Shown here: in pieces, positions 1 through 5,275 of the stretch | Numbering within the stretch: position 1 is the stretch's first letter | Layout: every line of letters starts with the position of its first letter | Origin: JAVZOV01 sp049976445 | GTDB lineage: Archaea; Thermoproteota; Thermoprotei; Gearchaeales; WAQG01 | NCBI GenBank assembly: GCA_049976445.1 | Contig: JBMFIF010000088.1 | Span: forward strand, 1 to 5,275 | DNA: 5,275 nt | Direction: 5' to 3' | Notes under the pieces: generated by a model | The model's database searches: none | What the model saw: the letters and a program-made list of their open reading frames with translations, nothing else | What the model was told of the DNA's origin: nothing | Made by a program: the position numbers and the translations under genes

Positions 1-116
1 TTTTGGTTGTGTGGTTGGTTTGTCTGCTAGGTGGTGTTGGGGTTGTTTTTGAGAGGGGTGTTTATAAGAGCGGTCAGTATGACGAATTTGCTATAAAATC
101 AAACAAAAAGTTTTGA
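1..116 (+). CDS. C-terminal end of an unidentified membrane protein (partial)
   Basis: An open frame runs from base 3 to a TGA at 114-116 and is cut by the left window edge, so only 37 codons are visible. The first 16 residues (LVVWLVCLLGGVGVVF) are wholly hydrophobic and look like a final transmembrane helix. They are followed by a polar tail with basic and acidic residues (ERGVYKSGQYDEF..., ending in NKKF), as expected for a tail left outside the membrane. The G/T-rich codons fit Val/Leu/Gly/Trp-rich membrane coding. The other two + frames stop early, and the - strand gives a less plausible Gln/Pro/Thr-rich peptide. The parent family is not recognised. The reading depends on one short frame, so it could be chance. 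Confidence 0.42.
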   Translation, partial: LVVWLVCLLGGVGVVFERGVYKSGQYDEFAIKSNKKF

Positions 117-150
117 TCTACTGTTCAGGGCTGGGAGGAGGTCAGACTTT
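117..150 (+). mobile_element. Degenerate IS200/IS605-type right-end remnant
   Basis: Bases 126-144 read CAGGGCTGGGAGGAGGTCA. This resembles the 3' arm of the terminal hairpin plus the conserved tail (GGGCGGGGAGGAGGTCA-like) that closes many archaeal TnpB-carrying IS200/IS605 elements. It also matches the right end seen on the - strand at 5175-5192, with two mismatches and one gap over 19 positions. The matching 5' arm of the hairpin (CCGCCCT-like) is missing before base 124, so the hairpin cannot form. No TnpB-like coding is visible upstream. It is most likely a decayed or solo end. A chance purine-rich match is the alternative. Confidence 0.38.
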
Positions 151-158
151 CCTCACTT

Positions 159-216
159 AAGTATACTTCGGTTGTGAAATAATATAGAACAGAAAAGGTA
201 ATAGGTAACCTTTTTT
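159..216 (+). promoter_or_regulatory. Putative promoter/operator region of the DUF2153-like gene
   Basis: This stretch has a perfect 10-base palindrome (AAGTATACTT, 159-168), then an AT-rich TATA-like element (about 175-187, AAATAATATAG). Next comes a tandem pair of AGGTAA at 196-201 and 203-208. An inverted repeat, AAAAGGT (193-199) with ACCTTTT (208-214), runs into six T residues (211-216). A second TATA-like stretch (TTTTTTAAATAAAT, 211-224) abuts the first ATG. The hairpin plus T-run could instead end the upstream transcript. Which TATA is used decides whether translation starts at 225 or at 273. Confidence 0.35.
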
Positions 217-224
217 AAATAAAT

Positions 225-641
225 ATGGGGTTAAAAAAATTGAGCATCTTGGGACCTGGTTTCATAAGAAGTATGACTGATTGGATAAATGAGCAGAAAA
301 ATTTACTTGAAATAGCTAAGGAGAATGAGAAATATTTTGAAAAGGCTGATAGATTAACATTGATGTTAGCTGCAAGAACAGCCTGTACGCAAGCGATCAG
401 AACACTAAGAGGATTTGAGAATTGGTTACAAAATCCAGTTATAATAAGTGTTATGCCTGAGGATATGTTACGTGAAGTTCACACAAGGCTCTGGGAAATC
501 ATGATAAAGTTAATCGAGTTTGATATTAAGCATACTGGAGAATTTGTTGAATATGTAAAGAGCGCAAATGTAGATATACCGCAACTACTTTTGAAAGTTG
601 GTAAAAGTGAAGAAAGTAGAGGACCGCCTTTATCGTTGTAG
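225..641 (+). CDS. Small helical archaeal protein, DUF2153-like
   Basis: The product is a 138-residue soluble protein with no signal peptide or membrane span, predicted to be mostly helical. Recognisable segments are an early W-I-x-x-Q-K stretch (20-25), a D-R-L...A-A-R-x-A helix (42-53), R-T-L-R-G-F-E-N-W-L-Q-N-P (59-71), M-P-E-D-M-L (77-82) and E-F-D-I-K-H-T (98-104). From memory this pattern resembles DUF2153, a family of unknown function found mainly in crenarchaea; I could not check it by search. The start is uncertain. Met17 (ATG at 273) begins MTDWINEQ, where the conserved part starts, and the T/A-rich element at 211-224 would place a transcript start after 225. The gene ends 2 bases before the stop of the convergent gene at 644. 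No function can be assigned from the sequence. Confidence 0.72.
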   Translation: MGLKKLSILGPGFIRSMTDWINEQKNLLEIAKENEKYFEKADRLTLMLAARTACTQAIRTLRGFENWLQNPVIISVMPEDMLREVHTRLWEIMIKLIEFDIKHTGEFVEYVKSANVDIPQLLLKVGKSEESRGPPLSL

Positions 642-643
642 GA

Positions 644-1111
644 CTATAATTTAATAATCCATTTTTTAACAAAAAGAAGATACAATGCTATGCCTATAAG
701 TATAAGACTAGAAAACATTATAACATCCCTTAAAGAAGATGGTGGAGTTGTTGTTGTCAGCATATTGTTACTAACATACAGATAATCACTAGAAACCCAC
801 CCATACTTACTGAAGTGCGCTCTAGCTTTAAAAGATGTAAATCCAGTTATATTACCAACAACCTTTATATATGATACTGGTGAACTATTACTGTAAACAT
901 GCCATTCAGCAATAACGGTATTGTTCATTATTAGTTGTATCTGATCCAAGTATCCATCAGTAGATGAATTAAAATAAACATTAACACGTATACTATTTTT
1001 TCCTTCCATATTAATTAAATCTAAAATTATTGAAGGTGAAGCGTAAGAGTGGGGTATTATGTAGAAAATTACTAGTACAGCTAATATTAATGCACAGATT
1101 TTTCCTCTCAT
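644..1111 (-). CDS. Secreted, C-terminally membrane-anchored protein of unknown function
   Basis: The product is 155 residues from the ATG at 1109-1111. It begins with an N-terminal signal peptide: a basic start (MRGK), a hydrophobic core (ICALILAVLVIFYII) and a likely cleavage after HSYA. An ectodomain of about 90 residues, apparently beta-rich, follows, then a short TTTTPPSS linker. A C-terminal helix (VIMFSSLILIGIALYLLFV) and a basic tail (KKWIIKL) complete the protein, giving an outside-facing anchored topology. The ectodomain has four N-x-S/T sequons (NSS, NNT, NSS, NIT), typical of archaeal surface proteins. It has no Cys and no clear metal-binding motif. An upstream ATG at 1124-1126 would add MHVVS, but the TATA-like box at 1139-1150 would place the transcript start near 1117, so 1111 is preferred. 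The family is not recognised. It is divergent from the GlmU-like gene. Confidence 0.72.
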   Translation of the reverse strand: MRGKICALILAVLVIFYIIPHSYASPSIILDLINMEGKNSIRVNVYFNSSTDGYLDQIQLIMNNTVIAEWHVYSNSSPVSYIKVVGNITGFTSFKARAHFSKYGWVSSDYLYVSNNMLTTTTPPSSLRDVIMFSSLILIGIALYLLFVKKWIIKL

Positions 1112-1171
1112 GCTAACCACATGCATTATTTAATCAAAGTTTATATATTTCTTTCTAACTATATTTCAATA
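1112..1171. promoter_or_regulatory. Divergent (possibly bidirectional) archaeal promoter
   Basis: Only 60 bases separate the two divergent start codons. A near-symmetric TATA element (TTTATATATTT, about 1140-1150) has a BRE-like purine-rich flank on each side: ATCAAAG before it on the + strand and AGAAAGA before it on the - strand. On the + strand its centre is about 26-28 bases before the ATG at 1172, the spacing expected for leaderless transcription. On the - strand it would start RNA near 1117, a few bases ahead of the ATG at 1111. No clear Shine-Dalgarno sequence precedes either start. Confidence 0.5.
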
Positions 1172-2419
1172 ATGAACATAATAATATTTGAAGATTTAAA
1201 ACAGCATTATCCCCTCACTCTTCTTAAACCATCTTTCGAAATATTTCACGGTATGCATAACATGCTATCCTTTTTTACCTCAACATTCTTATCTAGCAAT
1301 AAAATAAAAATCTTTGTTATATCGCCACGTAATGAAATCATGAATGAATTAAGGTCCAGGCTTGGAACACAAAAAATATGGAATGAGTCAATAAATAGTG
1401 ATTCAATAGTAATAAACGGACGAGCAATAATTAATGAGCAGTTAATTAAACTTCTAAATAAAATAATAACTGATCCCCCTTCAACGAATAAATTATTTTT
1501 TAGTGATGACAATTCTTTAGTGATCGGGTACTTAATTAATGATGTATCAACTTTTTTAAATAACATAATGAGAAATATGATTACTACAAGTGAGATAATA
1601 AAAGTGTCAGGGCTAAGAACATTCGAAAACATTTGGGATTATATAACGTTGAATAAGGCACTAATACAGGAGCACGCTGCTCTTCTAAAAAATAAACTAC
1701 ACGACACTGAATACAAAAATGTTTATGCAATAGGTTCTGTAGAAGTTGAACATTCAGTGGTTTTTAATACGAAAAATGGTCCTATAATTATTGGTGATAA
1801 ATGTTATATTCAAGGTCCTAGTCGCATTGAAGGTCCAACATTTATTGGCGATAATGTGATGATAACTGCACACGCTCACATAAGAGGTTCATCGATTGGA
1901 CCAAATTCAACTGTTGGTGGTGAGGTTGCTAACAGCATAATATCAATGAACACCAATTCCCGTCATCAAAGTTACATTGGGGATTCGTACATAGGTGAGT
2001 ATGTAAATGTTGGCGCATTAACAGTTTTTTCGAATGTAAAGAATACAATGGGTTATATAAACATTGACCTTTATGATCAAAAAATAAGAACTAATCTAAC
2101 TAAATTGGGTGCTTTTATAGGTGATCATGTAAAAATCTCTGTTGGAACAACAATTTATGGTGGAAAAATCATCGGTACATCCACACATGTTTATTCAAAG
2201 GCAGATAAAAGTATTCCCTCATTTACTATATGGTTAGGTGATAAAGAAAAAGCATTCGAACTAGAAATAGAGTCAGCAATAGAAAGTGCAAAACGTTTTA
2301 TGAGGAGTAAGGGTAAAACTATGAGTCTTGAATATGAACAACTAATGCGTAATGCATTTGAAAAAACAAAGATTGAGCGGGACAAATTTGGTGTAATAAG
2401 AGGAAAAGTAATCTTTTAA
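1172..2419 (+). CDS. GlmU-like sugar-1-phosphate nucleotidylyltransferase/acetyltransferase
   Basis: The product has 415 residues and two domains. Residues 1 to about 170 match the divergent nucleotidyltransferase type (NTP_transf_4-like). It has an N-terminal MNIIIFED strand, P-L-T-L-L-K-P (14-20), an I-N-G-R segment (about 81-84) and I-W-D-Y-I-T-L-N (154-161); the classical G-x-G-T-R loop is absent. Residues about 188-343 form a left-handed beta-helix of hexapeptide repeats (IIIGDK, TFIGDN, SSIGPN, SYIGDS, AFIGDH), with GGEVANSII in the middle. His265 in RHQSYIGDS and Asn288 align with the acetyltransferase active-site His and Asn of GlmU. The last 60 residues are a charged helical tail. 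Known members of this architecture carry out GlcN-1-P acetylation and UTP-dependent UDP-GlcNAc formation; the substrate here is inferred. The ATG at 1172 is preferred over 1121 because the fold begins there and the TATA box lies between the two. The gene is convergent with valS, with no spacer. Confidence 0.78.
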   Translation: MNIIIFEDLKQHYPLTLLKPSFEIFHGMHNMLSFFTSTFLSSNKIKIFVISPRNEIMNELRSRLGTQKIWNESINSDSIVINGRAIINEQLIKLLNKIITDPPSTNKLFFSDDNSLVIGYLINDVSTFLNNIMRNMITTSEIIKVSGLRTFENIWDYITLNKALIQEHAALLKNKLHDTEYKNVYAIGSVEVEHSVVFNTKNGPIIIGDKCYIQGPSRIEGPTFIGDNVMITAHAHIRGSSIGPNSTVGGEVANSIISMNTNSRHQSYIGDSYIGEYVNVGALTVFSNVKNTMGYINIDLYDQKIRTNLTKLGAFIGDHVKISVGTTIYGGKIIGTSTHVYSKADKSIPSFTIWLGDKEKAFELEIESAIESAKRFMRSKGKTMSLEYEQLMRNAFEKTKIERDKFGVIRGKVIF

Positions 2420-4855
2420 TTATGAATGCTTTACAATTGTGAATTTTATCTCTGGATATTCCTCCACTTTTTCTTCACCATTACCATCATCTGTCACAAT
2501 TAAATTCTGTATTTTCAGTGTACCTATTATATCTTGCATATGATTGCTTAATAATTCTTTGTATGCTTTTGTATAGATTATGGCTTTAGGTATTGGTGCA
2601 TTTAGAGGTATTCTGGCTTTTGCTTTTGCACGCCGCATAGATTTAATCACCTTAATTATCACGTTACCTTTTGTTACAGCTTCCTTATCTATTCTATCTG
2701 CTTTTGCAGACGGCCATTTAGCTAGATGTATGCTCTTTATTCCGGTCATTTGCGAATAAAATCTACTATAAATTTCATCAGTAATGTAAGGAGCAAACGG
2801 CGCTAATAGTAGTAATATTCTAAGGAGAACTTCATGTAACGTATATCTTGCGGCATACTTATCATCTTCATTACCTGATTTTAATCGATATTTTACAGCC
2901 TCTAAATAATCATCGCAAAATACATGCCATGTAAAATCCCTTATAGCTGTAGAAGCGCCCATAAAGTCAAAATTTTCCATATTTTCAGTAACTTTTAATG
3001 TTAATTCTTCCAATAAGGATATTATCCATTTATCGAGCAAACTCAACTTTGGTTCTCTATCAAAACGCATATCAGTACCAGCTTCTAGCATTATAAACCT
3101 TGCTGCATTCCACAACTTTGTAAGAAAGCGCCAATTAAAATCTACATCCTCCCAACGAAACCTTATATCAGATCCAGTTGTAGCGCCAGTAGCAGCCCAA
3201 AGTCTGAATGCATCTGCACCGTACTTATCCAACACTTCTCTTAATGCAACATAATTTCCATAGCTTTTGTGCATCATTCGGCCGTCTGTGCCTCTAACCA
3301 TTCCATTTATTAGGACAGTTTTGTATGGCGCATAACCAAAGAGGGCTATATGTCTTACCATTAAATAATAATCCCATGTTCGTATTATATCATAACCGTT
3401 TGGTTGTAGATCTGCAGGTAATAAGCGTTGATCAAAATTATCAGGCCAACCTGCATGAACAGCACACGTTATACTCGAATCCATCCATGTATCCATTACA
3501 TCACTCTCACCAACAAACTCAGTAGAACCACAGTATGGACATTTATCAACTTTCGGTTTTTCAGACCTAGGATCCACAGGTAACCACTCAGGCTCTGCCA
3601 CTATTGCAGCATCACATCTCTTACAATACCAAACAGGTATTGGTGTCGCAAAAAGTCGCTGTCTAGATATAACCCAATCCCAATCCAACGAATTAACCCA
3701 GTCTAGTAACCTTTTTTTAGCATATTCTGGAACCCATTTAATTTCATCAGCCCACTTTAAAATTTGATCCTTAAGATCCATAGTACGAACAAACCATTGA
3801 GGACGCGAAAGTATCTCAATAGGCGTATGACATCGCCAGCAAGTTCCTACAGTACTTTCAATATCAACAGTCTTAACCAATAATCCACGTTCTTTAAGTA
3901 TCTCAACCATTTTCTTTCGAGCATCGTTCACACTTAAACCCTTTAATGGTCCGGAACCTTCTTTCATTATTCCATGCTCATCAATCATTTCTCTAACAGA
4001 CAATGAATAACGTTTCTGCCACTTCACATCAGTTTTATCACCATATGTTGACACCATCACAATACCAGTACCAAAATTAGGATCAACATCCTTATCAGCA
4101 ATAACAGGTACTTCATAATCGTAAATCGGAACACGAACTTTCTTGTTAATAAGATGAGCATACCTATCATCATCAGGGTTTACCATCACTGCGACACAAG
4201 CTGATATTAGCTCTGGCCTTGTAGTAGCAATAGTTACTGGTGAATTATCATAAACTTTAAAAAAGTTAACATAATACAACTTACTTGATTTACTTATGTA
4301 TTCAACTTCAGCCTCTGCGATAGCTGTTTCACAGCGTGGACACCAATATATTGGATGTGCTCCCCTATAGATCAAACCCTTTTTATACATAAGAACAAAC
4401 GATAATTGAGTCTTCTTCCAGTAATCAGGATCCATAGTCTTGTACTCCAAACTCCAATCTATAGATATTCCAAGACGAATCACATCTCTTTTCATTTCCT
4501 CGATCCATTTTTCAGTATATTCTCTAGATAATTTAATGAAAGTTTGCGGAGGTATCTCGCTCTTACGCTTACCTAATATATTCTCTACTCTAACTTCAGT
4601 GGGTAATCCATGACAATCCCAGCCCTGTGGAAAATGTACGTTAAAACCCCTCATCCTTTTATACCTAGCAACAAAATCAAAATAGCTCCAATTTAACGCA
4701 TTCCCTACGTGAAATTCTCCACTGGGATATGGCGGAGGCGTATCTATCGCATACGTAGGTCTCGATCTGTCTAGACGATCAAATTTATAGAGATCTCTCC
4801 AAAAATTGCTCAACCTCTCCTCAACCGATTTAAAATTATACCTAATCTCCATCAC
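2420..4855 (-). CDS. valS: Valine--tRNA ligase (ValRS), archaeal type
   Basis: This cytosolic class Ia synthetase charges tRNA-Val with valine using ATP. The product has 811 residues from GTG at 4855, or 810 from the adjacent ATG at 4852. The N-terminal catalytic half has PPYPSGEFHVGN (41-52), the HIGH motif, followed by FPQGWDCHGLPTEV (75-88). The CP1 editing domain, which hydrolyses mischarged Thr-tRNA-Val, carries TTRPE (211-215) and GTGIVMV...GDKTDVKW (262-279). Four CxxC pairs (172-175, 339-342, 411-414, 439-442) suggest zinc knuckles. DVMDTWMDSS (452-461) and DIIRTWDYY (489-497) are signature segments. The KMSKS position reads MMHKS (527-531). The anticodon-binding helical domain follows from about residue 600. 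The length fits archaeal ValRS, which lacks the long C-terminal coiled coil of bacterial forms. A weak Shine-Dalgarno-like GTGAT lies about 9 bases before the ATG. The frame is intact. Confidence 0.97.
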   Translation of the reverse strand: MMEIRYNFKSVEERLSNFWRDLYKFDRLDRSRPTYAIDTPPPYPSGEFHVGNALNWSYFDFVARYKRMRGFNVHFPQGWDCHGLPTEVRVENILGKRKSEIPPQTFIKLSREYTEKWIEEMKRDVIRLGISIDWSLEYKTMDPDYWKKTQLSFVLMYKKGLIYRGAHPIYWCPRCETAIAEAEVEYISKSSKLYYVNFFKVYDNSPVTIATTRPELISACVAVMVNPDDDRYAHLINKKVRVPIYDYEVPVIADKDVDPNFGTGIVMVSTYGDKTDVKWQKRYSLSVREMIDEHGIMKEGSGPLKGLSVNDARKKMVEILKERGLLVKTVDIESTVGTCWRCHTPIEILSRPQWFVRTMDLKDQILKWADEIKWVPEYAKKRLLDWVNSLDWDWVISRQRLFATPIPVWYCKRCDAAIVAEPEWLPVDPRSEKPKVDKCPYCGSTEFVGESDVMDTWMDSSITCAVHAGWPDNFDQRLLPADLQPNGYDIIRTWDYYLMVRHIALFGYAPYKTVLINGMVRGTDGRMMHKSYGNYVALREVLDKYGADAFRLWAATGATTGSDIRFRWEDVDFNWRFLTKLWNAARFIMLEAGTDMRFDREPKLSLLDKWIISLLEELTLKVTENMENFDFMGASTAIRDFTWHVFCDDYLEAVKYRLKSGNEDDKYAARYTLHEVLLRILLLLAPFAPYITDEIYSRFYSQMTGIKSIHLAKWPSAKADRIDKEAVTKGNVIIKVIKSMRRAKAKARIPLNAPIPKAIIYTKAYKELLSNHMQDIIGTLKIQNLIVTDDGNGEEKVEEYPEIKFTIVKHS

Positions 4856-4907
4856 TTCACATCACTACTTTAGATTCTTTCTACTGAAAACCACTGACTT
4901 AATTCTA

Positions 4908-4926
4908 GTATATAGCTTTTTATAAC
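4908..4926 (-). promoter_or_regulatory. Putative valS TATA region
   Basis: On the - strand this reads GTTATAAAAAGCTATATAC and contains two overlapping TATA-like elements: TTATAAAAA, centred near 4921, and CTATATAC, centred near 4911. With the usual spacing of about 25 bases, transcription would start near 4886-4896, giving a leader of about 35-45 bases before the ATG at 4852. That leaves room for the weak GTGAT ribosome-binding sequence. Position and composition are the only evidence. Confidence 0.4.
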
Positions 4927-5164
4927 ATTCTTTTGCTCTTGTTGTGAATTTACATTATATTTGTGTGCGTCAAACATGACGAGCTCATAAAATTATGATT
5001 TAAAGAATATTTAAGCATTGCTAGTTCATGCATCACATGATACATCAACCATAGTATCCTTAAAGGATAAGGTTTTCATTACCAACATCTTGAGCATTAT
5101 TTCATGAAACCTTCAGTTGTAACTGAATAGCAGGATCAAGCATTGCATTTTAGTGCTGAGAGAA
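4927..5164. other. Intergenic region with several short perfect inverted repeats, no gene
   Basis: No open frame of credible length is found on either strand; the longest seen is 23 codons. The stretch holds different small palindromes: CGTCA-AACA-TGACG (4968-4981), TCATG-CATCA-CATGA (5026-5040), TATCCTT-A-AAGGATA (5055-5069) and TTCAGTT-GT-AACTGAA (5112-5127). A 9-base direct repeat, AAGCATTGC, occurs at 5013-5021 and 5138-5146. AT-rich TATA-like runs near 4986-5013 (for example TTTAAAGAATATTTAAGC) could be promoters, but no gene follows. It may be remnant DNA flanking the mobile-element end, or it may contain an unrecognised small RNA. Confidence 0.45.
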
Positions 5165-5179
5165 GGTCATAATATGACC

Positions 5180-5275
5180 CCTCCCCGCCTTGAAAGGCGG
5201 AGTTTCCACCGCTGGGGTCTCGGGCGTTACCCCTCAACAGGGTTATGGGTCTTAATCCATTGTGCGTTACAATAT
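5180..5275 (-). ncRNA. 3' part of a putative TnpB guide RNA (omega RNA)
   Basis: In this transposon family the RNA copied from the 3' end of tnpB and the right end forms the scaffold of the TnpB nuclease guide. The flanking DNA just past the element end supplies the guide. Here the - strand transcript would contain a small CCCT-GTTG-AGGG stem (5231-5242), a GACCCC/GGGGTC stem and the CCGCCTT/AAGGCGG hairpin, in that order. The guide would be read from bases below about 5175. This is a structural inference from the right-end pattern. The 5' part is outside the window. Confidence 0.35.
5227..5275 (-). CDS. Possible C-terminal codons of tnpB (partial)
   Basis: The - strand frame starting at 5274 reads YCNAQWIKTHNPVEG and stops at TAA (5227-5229), about 27 bases before the terminal hairpin. 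That is where a tnpB gene of an IS200/IS605 element would be expected to end. Fifteen residues contain no diagnostic motif; the zinc ribbon and RuvC residues would lie outside the window. Another frame stays open through the hairpin (LRPITLLRGNARDPSGG...), so the true reading frame is undecided. Only position relative to the right end supports this call. Confidence 0.28.
   Translation of the reverse strand, partial: YCNAQWIKTHNPVEG

Larger units (their letters stand above)
5165..5275 (-). mobile_element. Right end of an IS200/IS605-type (TnpB) element, partial
   Basis: Read on the - strand, the segment ends with a strong hairpin, CCGCCTT-TC-AAGGCGG (5200 down to 5185). It is followed by the tail GGAGGGGTCA, the usual layout of the subterminal right-end hairpin in archaeal IS200/IS605 elements. 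Upstream on that strand, GAGGGGTAACGCCCGAGACC resembles the conserved stretch between the end of tnpB and the terminal hairpin. An outer stem pairs GACCCC (5176-5181) with GGGGTC (5214-5219) around the inner hairpin. The element body and most or all of tnpB lie past the right edge, so completeness and activity cannot be judged. The exact end is probably within 5165-5180. Confidence 0.62.

Noticed and set aside
1121..1171. Upstream ATG extending the GlmU-like protein by 17 residues
   Set aside because: The extension spans the TATA box and overlaps the upstream start of the divergent gene; the family's first strand begins at the ATG at 1172.
1246..1632. 128-codon open frame on the - strand
   Set aside because: It lies wholly inside the GlmU-like gene, antisense to its nucleotidyltransferase domain; the translation shows no domain and mirrors AT-rich coding on the other strand.
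2191..2385. 64-codon open frame on the - strand
   Set aside because: It is antisense to the helical tail of the GlmU-like gene; it is Ser/Leu-rich with no recognisable motif, promoter or ribosome-binding site.
3325..3525. 66-codon open frame on the + strand
   Set aside because: It is antisense to highly conserved ValRS signature segments; its His/Gln/Asn-rich translation is explained by the opposite strand.
5026..5097. 23-codon - strand frame beginning MLKMLVMKTLSF
   Set aside because: It is short, has no clear ribosome-binding site, and contains two of the region's palindromes; a decayed transposase start was considered, but no family motif supports it.
4856..5164. tRNA, C/D box RNA, T-box or CRISPR repeats in the intergenic DNA
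   Set aside because: No cloverleaf, no properly ordered C/D boxes and no regularly spaced repeat units were found; T-box control of valS is a bacterial mechanism and no such structure is seen.
124..5192. Composite transposon carrying the central genes between two IS ends
   Set aside because: Both right-end motifs face inward with their element bodies outward, and the left copy is degenerate, so they could not bound a mobile unit containing valS.

Overview
The window looks like a compact, AT-rich archaeal chromosome segment, most likely from the Thermoproteota (crenarchaeal lineage). The valyl-tRNA synthetase is of the archaeal type. Promoters look like TATA boxes with purine-rich BRE-like flanks, and at least one start codon sits at the expected transcription start (leaderless). 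The first gene resembles a small family known mainly from crenarchaea (DUF2153). A species cannot be named from this sequence alone.

Layout, left to right. Bases 1-116 hold the last 37 codons of a membrane protein on the + strand, in a G/T-rich stretch. Just after its stop lies a short sequence resembling the right end of an IS200/IS605-type (TnpB) element. A DUF2153-like gene follows (225-641, +). It meets tail to tail, with a 2-base gap, a small secreted and membrane-anchored protein of unknown function (644-1111, -). A 60-base divergent promoter region (1112-1171) separates that gene from a GlmU-like sugar-phosphate nucleotidylyltransferase/acetyltransferase (1172-2419, +). That gene ends directly against the stop codon of valS (2420-4855, -), with no spacer.

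Bases 4856-5164 carry the valS promoter and several short perfect inverted repeats, with no convincing gene. From about 5165 to the right edge is the terminal hairpin and 3' part of an IS200/IS605-type element on the - strand, whose body lies beyond the window. The right-end motif closely matches the degenerate motif at 124-144, and both ends face the central block, so the four-gene core sits between two relatives of the same mobile-element family rather than inside one.

The genes do not form one operon. valS is a housekeeping translation gene. The GlmU-like enzyme probably makes an activated amino sugar such as UDP-GlcNAc. The divergent neighbour has four N-glycosylation sequons, so the shared promoter region could link a sugar-nucleotide enzyme with a glycosylated surface protein, but that link is only an inference.
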